Shown here: positions 19,048 to 28,143 of the stretch, piece by piece | How the letters are laid out: every line of letters begins with the position of its first letter | Position numbering within the stretch: position 1 is the first letter of the stretch | DNA from: Chloroflexota bacterium | GTDB lineage: Bacteria > Chloroflexota > Limnocylindria > Limnocylindrales > CSP1-4 | DNA: 64,000 nucleotides | Assembly (NCBI GenBank): GCA_025935925.1 | Contig: JAICUI010000009.1 | Location: forward strand, 1 to 64,000 | Direction of reading: 5' to 3' | Translations under genes and position numbers: made by a program | The notes under the pieces: model-generated | Database searches by the model: none | Seen by the model: the letters and a program-made list of their open reading frames with translations, nothing else | Told to the model about the DNA's origin: nothing

Positions 19048-19838
19048 CAGGGCGCCTCGGTGGCCGGCGCGGCGGGCGTGCCGCTGGGCGCCGCGCTCGG
19101 ATCGGGCCGGCCGTGCCGCAGCGTGACGACGCCCGCGTAGGCGGGCAGCTCCACCTGGTCCGACGTGGCATAGCGGACGTCGATCCCGAATGCCTCCTGG
19201 CGCGCCCGGATGAAGTCGACGAAGCCCTCCGAGTGGGTCAGCTTGTCGAACATGTCGCTCGGCCCGATCGCGGACACCTGGTAAGGCGGCGCGAGATACG
19301 CGGAGTTCACGAGCACCGATCCGCCGATGTCCACGATCGCCGTCGCGACGGTGACACGCTCGCCGTTCACCGCCACGCCCTCGGCGCCCGCGAGCCACAG
19401 CTCCTCGACCACGCTCAGCACGTCCTGGCCGGACACCTGGTAGTCGCGCCCGTTGGTGTCGGGCGGGACGGCGACGGTCGAGTCGTCGAGCTGGATCACG
19501 AGGCCGGGGCCCCGCATCGCCACGAGCCCGGCCGCGACGCGCGCGTCCTCGAGCCGCTGGTTGAGATCGGCCGTCGCGGCGGCCCCGCCCTGCCCCGTCG
19601 CCTCGAGGTCCTGGATCTCGGCGCGCAGGTCCAGCACCTGCTTCTTCAGCTTCGTCTGCTCGTCCTGGAGGTCGAGCGCCGTCTCGACGAGCGGCGTCCG
19701 CTCCTGGGACGTGTACCGGATCCGCGGCCCCTCGGAGGCCACCTGCGCGGCGACGAGGAAGCCTAGCGCCATGAGCGCCACGCCGAGCGTGACCTGCCAC
19801 GTCGGGATCGCGCGGATCCGCGCGGTGACCGTGGTCAT
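19047..19838 (-). CDS. DUF881 family protein (second copy)
   Basis: MTTVTARIRAIPTWQVTLGVALMALGFLVAAQVASEGPRIRYTSQERTPLVETALDLQDEQTKLKKQVLDLRAEIQDLE...LAGAEGVAVNGERV; ATGA overlap with the downstream copy. Confidence 0.87.
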   Translation of the reverse strand: MTTVTARIRAIPTWQVTLGVALMALGFLVAAQVASEGPRIRYTSQERTPLVETALDLQDEQTKLKKQVLDLRAEIQDLEATGQGGAAATADLNQRLEDARVAAGLVAMRGPGLVIQLDDSTVAVPPDTNGRDYQVSGQDVLSVVEELWLAGAEGVAVNGERVTVATAIVDIGGSVLVNSAYLAPPYQVSAIGPSDMFDKLTHSEGFVDFIRARQEAFGIDVRYATSDQVELPAYAGVVTLRHGRPDPSAAPSGTPAAPATEAP

Positions 19839-21238
19839 GCCGGCGGCGTGCGGCGGCGTGCGACCGCGAGCCCGGCCACGACGACGACCAGGACCACGGC
19901 CACGCCGACGAGGGCCACGGCCGTCGTCGAGCCGTCGCCGCCGCTGGAGGCCGCGGCATCGGGCGGGGCGCTCGGCGCCACCGTCGCGCTCGCGGCGGGT
20001 CCCGCCGGCGTCTCGGCGGGCGCGGTCGTCGGCTGGCCGGGCGCCTGACCCTCCCAGCCCGGTGGCACGGGCCCCGTCGGGTCCGGTTGCGGGCCGCGCT
20101 GCTGCGGCGCCGCCGCGCCCAGCTCGTCGAGCCAGCCCTGCTGGAACGCCGCGACGTCCTTGCCGATCGCCGTGGTGAACGCCTCGTCGTCCGTGGGGCC
20201 GGTCGCATACGCGTCGACGAGCTTGTACAGCGCGGCCTCGCCGTAGGTGCGGACGAGATGGTCGATCGCCGACACGGCCTCGGCGTAGGCGAGGCTCGTC
20301 AACGACGGGTCCGTGGGGAACTGGCCGGTCAGCGCCGTGAGCGGCATCAGCTCGCCGCTTCGCACCGCGTCGTGCACGGCCGCCTGGTCGCCCGAGTCGT
20401 AGCCCTGCGAGAGGTACACGGCGAGCCCCTCGTTGAACCATCGCGGCGGCGCGCGGAACGGGTTGTCGACGGCGTCGCCGAACACGAGGTGGACGAGCTC
20501 GTGCGGGATGACGATGCCGACCCACGGGTCGTCGATCGCCGACGGCTCGATCAGCGCGAACAGCGTCCGGATGTCGGCGTGCGCTTCGCCGCCGACGTTC
20601 TCGCGGGTCCCGGGTCCGAGCGCCTTGCGGAAGCTGTCGTTGTCGGCGTAGATGAAGAAGTCGACCGGCCGGACGTTGTCGACGCCGAGCTTGGCCGACG
20701 TGTCCTTGACCGCCTGGTCGCCGATCGCGACGGCCCGCCGCGCGAAGGCGTCGCTCCCGTCGTACCAGTGGACGGTGACGACCTCGCCCTTGAGCGTCCG
20801 CCACTGGTGCTCCGTGTCGTCGTAGTCGACGGTCTCCGTCGGCGAGAGAACCGGCGGCTTGCCGGCCTCCGGGTACGCGGCCCAGGTCGCCTCGATCGTC
20901 GTGTTCGGGACGATGTGGCCGCTGCCCGACACGTCGAGCGTGTACATCGCCGTCTGCGACGCCGCGGCGGTCACGGGCACGTTGACGACCAGCGGACCGA
21001 GGGTCGCCGGGAAGCGCAGCTGGAGCTCGACGCGAGCCAGCGGTCCGGAGTGGTCGATCGGCACGGTGAACGTGATCGACTCGCCATAGACCGGGCGCGC
21101 GGCCGGCTCGCCGAACGTCACCGTCGCGGCAGACGCCGGCGCGGCCGCGGGGCCGAGGGCCGCGAGCGCGAGGGCGAACCCGGCGAGCAGCCGGCCGGGC
21201 CGCCCGGTGATCCGGACGGCGGTCCGGACGGCGGTCAC
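19835..21238 (-). CDS. Peptidase MA-like (gluzincin) metallopeptidase, secreted/membrane-anchored
   Basis: IVIPHELVHLVFGDAVDNPFRAPPRWFNEGLAVYLSQGYD; N-terminal signal sequence and C-terminal TM segment VALVGVAVVLVVVVAGLAVARR. Confidence 0.85.
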   Translation of the reverse strand: MTAVRTAVRITGRPGRLLAGFALALAALGPAAAPASAATVTFGEPAARPVYGESITFTVPIDHSGPLARVELQLRFPATLGPLVVNVPVTAAASQTAMYTLDVSGSGHIVPNTTIEATWAAYPEAGKPPVLSPTETVDYDDTEHQWRTLKGEVVTVHWYDGSDAFARRAVAIGDQAVKDTSAKLGVDNVRPVDFFIYADNDSFRKALGPGTRENVGGEAHADIRTLFALIEPSAIDDPWVGIVIPHELVHLVFGDAVDNPFRAPPRWFNEGLAVYLSQGYDSGDQAAVHDAVRSGELMPLTALTGQFPTDPSLTSLAYAEAVSAIDHLVRTYGEAALYKLVDAYATGPTDDEAFTTAIGKDVAAFQQGWLDELGAAAPQQRGPQPDPTGPVPPGWEGQAPGQPTTAPAETPAGPAASATVAPSAPPDAAASSGGDGSTTAVALVGVAVVLVVVVAGLAVARRRTPPA

Positions 21239-22884
21239 GGCTGCCACGCGAGCCCCGCGAGGCGCAGGATCCCGGTCCCGGTCGACGCCGCGCCCAGCAG
21301 CCCCTCGCGCACCAGCGAGTACGACGTCCCGTACGTGACCGGCACGGCCGGCGCGTCGTCGCGGACGATGCCCATGGCTCGCGCATAGGCGGCCGTCGCC
21401 TCGGCGGGGGTCGTTGCGGAGGTGGCGGCCTCGATCGCCTGGTCGAACGGCGCCGACGACCAGCCGCCCTGGTTCGCGGTCGAGCCGGTCCCGAGGAGCA
21501 CACCAAGGAAGTCGTTGGGACCCGGGTAGTCGGCGACCCAGTCGATGCTCCAGATCTGCGGCGGGTCCGTCGCGAGGCGCTCCTGGTACGTCGCGAAGTC
21601 CATCGTCGAGTACCCGATGTCGACGCCCAGGTTCTGCTCCAGCATCGTCAGGATCCCGCCGTCGTAGCCGCCGCCGTTGCTCACGAAGGAGATCGGCCCG
21701 AGCGCCTTGCCGTCGGCATAGCCGGCGCGGGCGAGGAGCTGTTTGGCGCCGGCGGGGTCGTAGGACGGAACGTAGTCGCCCTCGGGCGTGCCCGGGATGC
21801 CCTTCGGCACCATGCCCGTCGCGGCCAGGGTCGACCCCGGCTCGTCGAGCGCCGCGAGGCGCCGCCAGTCGACGGCCTCCGCGAACGCCCGCCGCACGTC
21901 GGGCGTGTCGAACGGCGGCCGTCGCGTCTCGAAGCCGTAGTACACGACCGACAGCGACGGGTCGCTGCGCAGCGACGGCCCGAGCGTGCTGTTGTATGCG
22001 ATCCAGCCGGCGTCGAACCAGCCGATCGGCGCCACGTCGAGCGTCGACGACTCGAACGCCTCCACCGGGCTGCCGCCGTTCAGGGTCGTGACCATCTTCA
22101 CCGTCTCGATGGCCGGCTTCCCCGCCCAGTAGTTGGGGTTCGCCTTGAGCGTGAACGCGTCGGGGTCCACGCGCTCGAGCGTGTAGCCGCCGCTCCCAAC
22201 CAGGCTTCCCGGCGTCGGGGAGATCTCCCCCTCGCCCGCGGACGGCGGGACGATCGCGAACGGCGCGCTGGAGACGATCGCCGGCAGGTCGTTCCCGCCG
22301 CGCTCGAGCTCGACGGTCACGGTCCGGTCGTCGGGCGCCGTCACGCCCAGGGTCGAGGTGTCGGTCGACGTCCCGGCGAGCAGCTCGCGGGCGCCCTTGA
22401 CGTCGGCGATCAGCGACGCGAGCGGCGACGGGTCGCGGGGATCGAACAGGCGACGCCAGCTGTGCACGACGTCCGAGGCACGGAGCGGCGAGCCGTCGCT
22501 GAACCGCAGGTCGGGCCGGAGGTGGAAGGTCACCTCGCGGGCGCCGTCGGCGACGTCCCACGACGCGGCGAGGGCCGGCCGGATGGCGAGCGCGGGATCG
22601 ACCGCGGTGAGCGTCTCGTAGAGCTGGCTGACGTACGAGGCACTGGTCAGATCGCCGTGATGGGCCGGGTCGAGCGACGACGGCTCGCCGGCGAGGATGG
22701 ACACCGTGCTGGGGTCGGTCGCCGCGGCGGCCACCTCGGGCGCCGAGCCGCCCTGCGTCCCGAGCAGCCGCACGGAGGTCGCCAGCAGCGCGATCGCGAC
22801 CAGGACCGCGAGCGCCCCGATGGCCAGCCGGCGCGCCCGTGACGGCGGCGCCTCCGGCTCGAGCCCGGTCAGGTCAGGGTCCAC
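21235..22884 (-). CDS. ABC transporter substrate-binding protein, family 5 (oligopeptide type)
   Basis: LAGEPSSLDPAHHGDLTSASYVSQLYETLTAVDPALAIRPALAASWDVADGAREVTFHLRPDLRFSDGSPLRASDVVHSWRRLFDP; starts GTG 22884 in frame; GTGA overlap with the next gene. Confidence 0.9.
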   Translation of the reverse strand: MDPDLTGLEPEAPPSRARRLAIGALAVLVAIALLATSVRLLGTQGGSAPEVAAAATDPSTVSILAGEPSSLDPAHHGDLTSASYVSQLYETLTAVDPALAIRPALAASWDVADGAREVTFHLRPDLRFSDGSPLRASDVVHSWRRLFDPRDPSPLASLIADVKGARELLAGTSTDTSTLGVTAPDDRTVTVELERGGNDLPAIVSSAPFAIVPPSAGEGEISPTPGSLVGSGGYTLERVDPDAFTLKANPNYWAGKPAIETVKMVTTLNGGSPVEAFESSTLDVAPIGWFDAGWIAYNSTLGPSLRSDPSLSVVYYGFETRRPPFDTPDVRRAFAEAVDWRRLAALDEPGSTLAATGMVPKGIPGTPEGDYVPSYDPAGAKQLLARAGYADGKALGPISFVSNGGGYDGGILTMLEQNLGVDIGYSTMDFATYQERLATDPPQIWSIDWVADYPGPNDFLGVLLGTGSTANQGGWSSAPFDQAIEAATSATTPAEATAAYARAMGIVRDDAPAVPVTYGTSYSLVREGLLGAASTGTGILRLAGLAWQP

Positions 22885-23027
22885 CAGGCCTCCTCCGGGA
22901 GGTCCGCGTCCCGGACGGCATCCAGCAGGCGCTCCACCGGGATCGGGATCCGCGACCGTGCGGACCACGCGTAGTCCTGCCGGGTGAACCCCCACAGCAA
23001 GGCCACGACACACACCCAGCGACGCAC
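22869..23027 (-). CDS. Small hypothetical protein (53 codons including stop)
   Basis: VRRWVCVVALLWGFTRQDYAWSARSRIPIPVERLLDAVRDADLPEEAWWTLT; plausible signal-anchor, overlaps the SBP start. Weak. Confidence 0.35.
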   Translation of the reverse strand: MRRWVCVVALLWGFTRQDYAWSARSRIPIPVERLLDAVRDADLPEEAWWTLT

Positions 23028-23276
23028 GGCGGGAGTATACGGGCGGGCCTGCCGGAGGCCCTCGCGGGGCCATCGACGGACAGGAAGTGAGGCCTCGCCG
23101 TGCCACACCGCCGGGGGAACGATGCTTGTCTGCGAGGCCTCTGCGTCAGATAACGCGTCGCCGCGCCGTCCGTTAGGCCCGCGCCGGGCATTTTCACGAC
23201 GACGTTTCGACGCGCGGGAATCGGGGTCGCGCGCCGACCGGCGGTAGGATTCCGGCGTTCCCACGGAGCTCCTTGC

Positions 23277-24854
23277 GTGACCACCCTTCGCCTCCGAAAC
23301 ACCCTGACGCGCACCGTCGAACCCGTCGAAGCGCCGCCCGACGGTGCGGTCCGGATGTACACCTGCGGGCCCACCGTCTACCGCTGGGCGCACGTCGGGA
23401 ACCTCCGGAGCTACCTGCTCGCGGACGTCATCCGGCGCGCGCTGCTGTACCACGGCGTCCCGGTCCTGCACGTGAAGAACATCACGGACGTCGGCCACCT
23501 GCGCGATGAGCGCTTCGATCGCGGCGAGGACCGGATGCTCGTCGCGGCGGGGCTCGAGTCGAAGACGCCGGCGGAGATCGCCGACGCGTACGAGGCCGGG
23601 TTCCACGCCGACGAGGCGCTGGTCAACATCCTGCCCGCGCACGTCTTTCCGCGGGCCACGGAGCACGTCCCCGAGATGCTCGACCTGGCGGAGCGGCTGG
23701 AGGCCTCCGGCCACGCCTACCTCTCCCCCGCCGGGAACCTGTACTACGAGGTGGGCGCCTTCCCGGAGTACGGGCGACTCTCCGGCAACACGCTCGACGC
23801 GCTGCGCGCCGGGCATCGCGGCGAGGTCGAGCCCGACAAGCGCGACCCGGCCGACTTCGCGCTCTGGAAGGCCGCCGGCGAGGGCCGGCTGCTGAAGTGG
23901 GACTCGAGGTGGGGCGAGGGCTACCCGGGCTGGCACCTCGAGTGCTCCGCGATGGCGATGCGCTATCTCGGACCGCGATTCGAGATCCACACCGGCGGGA
24001 TCGACAACGTGTTCCCGCACCACGAGGACGAGATCGCGCAGTCGGCGCCGGTGGTCGGCGGGGTCCCGGCGCGGCACTGGGTGCACGGCGAGCACCTGCT
24101 GATGGACGGCTCCAAGATGGCCAAGTCGGCGGGCAACTTCGAGCGCGTCACGGAGCTCGCGGCGCGGGGCATGGACCCGCTCGCACTCCGCTACCTCGCG
24201 TTCACCGTGCGCTATGGCCGCAAGCTCAACTACTCGCACGCGTCGCTCGCCGCGGCCGCCGCCGCGCTGTCGTCCCTGCGCAGCCGGGTGGCCGCGCTCG
24301 GCGCCCCGCCCGCCGATGGGCGGTGGGGCCCGCCGCCGCCGCTCCGTGCCGGCGCCGCGGGCGACCGTCCGACGGGCATCGCGATCGGCGCCGCCGGGCA
24401 TCAGGCGGACCCCGTCCTCGCCGCCGAATCGGACCGGTTCCCGCTCACCGACCGGGCCGGCGATCCGTCCGCGAGGCTGTCGGCCACGGGCCGCGCCCTT
24501 CACGACCGGTTCGTGGCGGCGATCGACGACGACCTCGACCTGCCGACGGCGCTCGCGGTGATCCGCGAGACGCTCCGCTCGGACGTGTCGCCCGACGAGA
24601 AGCGCTGGCTCGTCCTCGACGCCGATCTCGTGCTCGGCCTCGACCTCGACCGCGCGACCGACAGCGCGGCCGCGACGGACGGCGAGATGCGCGACGACGA
24701 GCGAGCCCTGCTCGCGGCACGTGGCGCCGCCCGGGCCGCTCGCGACTGGGCCCGCGCGGACGCGCTTCGCGACGAGCTGGCCGCCGCTGGGATCGAGGTG
24801 GCGGATGGTCCCGGCGGCACCACCTGGCGCCGCACGGGTGACGCGGCGTCCTAG
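23277..24854 (+). CDS. cysS: Cysteinyl-tRNA synthetase
   Basis: MYTCGPTVYRWAHVGNLRSYLLADVIRRALLYHGVPVLHVKNITDVGHL...WHLECSAMAMRYLG..IHTGGIDNVFPHHEDEIAQS...LLMDGSKMAKSAGNF. Confidence 0.96.
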   Translation: MTTLRLRNTLTRTVEPVEAPPDGAVRMYTCGPTVYRWAHVGNLRSYLLADVIRRALLYHGVPVLHVKNITDVGHLRDERFDRGEDRMLVAAGLESKTPAEIADAYEAGFHADEALVNILPAHVFPRATEHVPEMLDLAERLEASGHAYLSPAGNLYYEVGAFPEYGRLSGNTLDALRAGHRGEVEPDKRDPADFALWKAAGEGRLLKWDSRWGEGYPGWHLECSAMAMRYLGPRFEIHTGGIDNVFPHHEDEIAQSAPVVGGVPARHWVHGEHLLMDGSKMAKSAGNFERVTELAARGMDPLALRYLAFTVRYGRKLNYSHASLAAAAAALSSLRSRVAALGAPPADGRWGPPPPLRAGAAGDRPTGIAIGAAGHQADPVLAAESDRFPLTDRAGDPSARLSATGRALHDRFVAAIDDDLDLPTALAVIRETLRSDVSPDEKRWLVLDADLVLGLDLDRATDSAAATDGEMRDDERALLAARGAARAARDWARADALRDELAAAGIEVADGPGGTTWRRTGDAAS

Positions 24855-25846
24855 CGGGCGATCTCGCCCACGAGCAGGTCGCGCCGCGTCGCGAACCGCT
24901 TGAGGATCCGGTAGAAGTTCTTCCTGGACAGGCGGTCGCGCTCGTCCCCGGGGAGCGAGGTCCAGCCACGGTGCTCGTGACGCACGACCGGGAGGCCCGC
25001 GACCCGGAGCGCCCGTCGCGCCCGCGTGTCGTCGTCGGCGTCGTCCGGCTGGTCGCGCAGGACGAGGCTCCACCAGATGTCGAGGTTCCGGTAGAACGCG
25101 AAGTGCTCGTCGAGCGGCCCGCGGTCGACGTAGTCGGCGCGCCGGAACGCGACGGCGTAGCCCTCGATCGCGTCGACGTCGGTCGCGTCCTCGTCCGCGT
25201 CCCGGAACCGCCGCAGGTCGTCCGACACGATGCCGAATGGCCCGGCGACCGCGACCGTCGGATCCTCGAGCGCGGCGACGAGCGGCGTGACGAGGTCGCC
25301 CTCGGGCTCCACGCTGGTGTCGAGCAGGATGACGACGGGCGCGACGGCGCGCCGGATCCCGGCGTTGAGGGCGGCCGCCCAGCCGAGGCGCGCGGACGTC
25401 AGGACGACCTCCGTGACGATGCCCGGCGCGCCCGGATCCGTGGCTGCGACCTCGTCGAGCGCCTCCGCCTGTTCCGCCGACGGATCGTTCGCGACGACCA
25501 CGAGCTGCGTGCCGTCCGGCGAGTGCTCGACGAGCGCGCGCAGCGCGCGGACGAGGTCCTCCGGCCAGTCCGTCGCGACGAGCACGACCGACGCGGCGCC
25601 GACGGGCGCCTCGTCGAGCCGGGACGGCACCGACGCGCTCGACCCGTAGCGCACCGCGCCCGACTCCTCGACATCCGGCGGTGCGGCGCGCTCGAGGTCG
25701 TACAGGGTGCCGCTGTCGACGACCTTCCAGCCCGCCGCCAGCAGCTCGTCGCGCAGCGCATCGGCCGTCGCCCAGTCCCGCGCGCGACGCGCCGAGGCCC
25801 GTCGGTCGGCGAGGTCGCGGATGTCGGCGGGAATGTCCTCGGGCAC
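24851..25846 (-). CDS. GT2-like glycosyltransferase with N-terminal CysRS C-terminal-domain-like module
   Basis: N-term ADRRASARRARDWATADALRDELLAAGWKVVDSGTLYDLER resembles the CysRS C-term; then VVLVATDWPEDLVRALRALVEHSPDGTQLVVVANDPS...LGWAAALNAGIRRAVAPVVILLDTSVEPEGDLVTPLVAALEDP (GT-A/GT2). GTG start 25846. Confidence 0.75.
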   Translation of the reverse strand: MPEDIPADIRDLADRRASARRARDWATADALRDELLAAGWKVVDSGTLYDLERAAPPDVEESGAVRYGSSASVPSRLDEAPVGAASVVLVATDWPEDLVRALRALVEHSPDGTQLVVVANDPSAEQAEALDEVAATDPGAPGIVTEVVLTSARLGWAAALNAGIRRAVAPVVILLDTSVEPEGDLVTPLVAALEDPTVAVAGPFGIVSDDLRRFRDADEDATDVDAIEGYAVAFRRADYVDRGPLDEHFAFYRNLDIWWSLVLRDQPDDADDDTRARRALRVAGLPVVRHEHRGWTSLPGDERDRLSRKNFYRILKRFATRRDLLVGEIAR

Positions 25847-25863
25847 GGACCGAGGATACGGGC

Positions 25864-26664
25864 TCAGGCCCCGACGAGCCCGCCGGCGCCCGCGGCGATG
25901 ACGACGAGCGACAGGATCCACGTGTGGGCGAGGCCGCTCCACAGCACCGACCCGGTTCGCCAGTCGAGCCAGCCGTACGCGAGCCCGCCCGCGACCGTGC
26001 TCAGCGTCTCGAGCTCGGGCTTGCCGAGGTGCGCGAACGCGAAGGGAACGGTCGCGATGACGACGGCGATCGGCCCCGTGACGCGCAGCAGGGCGAACAT
26101 CAGGAAGCCGCGGAAGAAGAACTCGGCGGGGATGACCTCGAGCGCGGTCGTCAGCACGACGCCGGGCGCCGTCGTGGACTGCGGCGCGTAGTAGGCGGCG
26201 AACTCCGGCACGCGCGCGATCGCGAGCACGATCGGCGTCATGACGGCGGACCCGGCAACGGCGATCGCGAGCCCGGCCCGCCAGTCGCCGAGCCGCACGC
26301 CGTAGCGCGACGGCCGGTCGCGCATCGCGAGGACGACCAGCGCCAGGGGGACGGCGCCGAGCAGCACGAGCCGCCCGATGGACTGGATCCGCTTCAGGTC
26401 CACAGCGCTGCCGGTGCCCGGTCCCAGCGCCCAAGTGACCAGCGGATCGATCCGTCCGTGAGCGTCGAGCAGCAGGATCAGGGTGACGGCGACGATCGCG
26501 ATCGTGGCGCGGACGGGAAGCCGGAGTCCCAGGACCTCGACGGCGCGGAGGTCGCCGGCCGTGGCCGGATAGGCGGGCGCCCCGACGACCCAGCTCCGGA
26601 GCCGCGAGACGGCCGTCGAGACGCCCGCCTCGCGCGTCGTGCCGTCCGCCGGCCGCTCGGTCAT
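25864..26664 (-). CDS. CPBP family intramembrane metalloprotease
   Basis: ALEVIPAEFFFRGFLMFALLRVTGPIAVVIATVPFAFAHLGKPELETLSTVAGGLAYGWLDWRTGSVLWSGLAHTWI (EExxxR-like and FxxxH motifs). Confidence 0.8.
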   Translation of the reverse strand: MTERPADGTTREAGVSTAVSRLRSWVVGAPAYPATAGDLRAVEVLGLRLPVRATIAIVAVTLILLLDAHGRIDPLVTWALGPGTGSAVDLKRIQSIGRLVLLGAVPLALVVLAMRDRPSRYGVRLGDWRAGLAIAVAGSAVMTPIVLAIARVPEFAAYYAPQSTTAPGVVLTTALEVIPAEFFFRGFLMFALLRVTGPIAVVIATVPFAFAHLGKPELETLSTVAGGLAYGWLDWRTGSVLWSGLAHTWILSLVVIAAGAGGLVGA

Positions 26665-26799
26665 CCGCTCCCGCCTCCTGGCGCGGAGGCTACCGCAGCG
26701 GCATGGCGCCATGCGGCGCGACGTGCGATGCGGGCCCGCGCGACGGTCCCCGGCGCCGCGGTTGACGGGCTCCGCGAGCGCGTGCCACCATCCCGCCCC

Positions 26800-27450
26800 G
26801 TGACGGACGGCGGGCGGCGGCGGCGGGCGGGAGCTGCGCCGCTGACCCGCGAATCGCTGGTCGACGCCACCATCCGGATCGCCGACACAGAGGGCTCGGC
26901 GGCGGTCACGATGCGCCGCCTCGGGACCGAGCTCGGCGTCGATCCCACGGCCGTCTACCGGCACTTCCGCGACAAGCAGGCGCTGCTGCAGGCCGCCGCG
27001 GACTGGCTCGTCGCGGGTGTGTTCGACGGCTGGACGCCCCGCGGCGACTGGGCGGACGACCTGCGCACGTTCATCCTCCACGCCCGTCGGCGGTACCTCG
27101 AGCATCCGGGGCTCCTGGTGCTCGTCGCGTCGTCGAGCGGTCCCGTCCAGAGCGAGGCGTCCGCGACCGACCGGGTGCTCGGGATGCTGCGCTCGGGTGG
27201 CCTGGACGTCGAGGACGCCGTTCGCGGGTTCGAGGTCCTGCAGGACTGGCTCGTCGCCGTGACGGTTCTCGACGCGAGCCCGCAGGCGGAGTCGCAGGAG
27301 CCGTGGCGCCGCTCGTTCGCCGCCCTGCCGGCCGCCGAGGTGCCGCACCTCGCGGAGGCCGCTCCCCTCCTCTACGAGGATCTCGATGCCCGCTTCCGGT
27401 TCGGCCTCGACCTGATCATCGACGGGCTCGACCGCCGCCGCGGGCCGTAG
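26800..27450 (+). CDS. TetR family transcriptional regulator
   Basis: LTRESLVDATIRIADTEGSAAVTMRRLGTELGVDPTAVYRHFRDKQALLQAAADWL (HTH). Confidence 0.92.
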   Translation: MTDGGRRRRAGAAPLTRESLVDATIRIADTEGSAAVTMRRLGTELGVDPTAVYRHFRDKQALLQAAADWLVAGVFDGWTPRGDWADDLRTFILHARRRYLEHPGLLVLVASSSGPVQSEASATDRVLGMLRSGGLDVEDAVRGFEVLQDWLVAVTVLDASPQAESQEPWRRSFAALPAAEVPHLAEAAPLLYEDLDARFRFGLDLIIDGLDRRRGP

Positions 27451-27500
27451 ACGGCGGCCGCCGCGCGGCGGCGTCCGGGACCGCGGCGCAACCGGCCTTG

Positions 27501-27541
27501 TTGCGCGCGCAATCGCCTGCTACCGTGGTTGCACAAGCAAC
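27501..27541. promoter_or_regulatory. Pair of TTGC-N4-GCAA palindromes upstream of the deazaflavin-type oxidoreductase gene
   Basis: TTGCGCGCGCAA (27501-27512, perfect) and GTTGC-ACAA-GCAAC (27528-27541), centres 28 bp apart. Confidence 0.5.
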
Positions 27542-27561
27542 GACATTTCGGGGCCCGACCG

Positions 27562-27987
27562 ATGACCGACCCCAACGACTGGGAAGAAGCCCTCCTCGCC
27601 GACATCCGCGAGCACGACGGCACCCCGTCACAGGGCCCGCTCGCCGGCGACCCGCTGCTCGTCCTCTATTCCAGGGGCATCCGGTCCGGCGAGCAGCGCC
27701 GGGCCATCCTCACCTACTCGCGCGATGGCGACGCCTACGTCGTCGCCGCGTCCGCGGGCGGTTCCCCCAAGGATCCCGCGTGGCTCGCGAACGTGGTCGC
27801 CGACCCGGAGGTGACGGTGGAGATCGGCCGGCGGTCCTTCCCGGCGACGGCCGAGGTCGCCGATCAGGGCGCGGACCACGACGCCCTCTGGCAGCGCCAC
27901 GTCGACGCGCTTCCGCGGTTCGCCGAGTACCCGGAGAAGGCCGGCCGCGAGATCCCGGTCGTACGGCTTCGCCCGACGACCGCCTGA
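27562..27987 (+). CDS. Deazaflavin (F420)-dependent nitroreductase-family protein (DDN-like)
   Basis: DPLLVLYSRGIRSGEQRRAILTYSRDGDAYVVAASAGGSPKDPAWLANVVADPEVTVEIGRRSFPATAEVA; ALPRFAEYPEKAGREIPVVRL. Confidence 0.88.
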   Translation: MTDPNDWEEALLADIREHDGTPSQGPLAGDPLLVLYSRGIRSGEQRRAILTYSRDGDAYVVAASAGGSPKDPAWLANVVADPEVTVEIGRRSFPATAEVADQGADHDALWQRHVDALPRFAEYPEKAGREIPVVRLRPTTA

Positions 27988-28143
27988 CGTCCCCCGTCGC
28001 TCGGCCCGACGCCCGGACAGCACCGCGCCGGCAGAGCGGCGAGCACATCGCGGCACCCCCACGACCTGGCGACAGCCGTCCGCAACGGTCGATCGCCTGC
28101 CTGACCTCGTGTCCCTGTCGCGCGAGGCGCACCATGGGCCACG

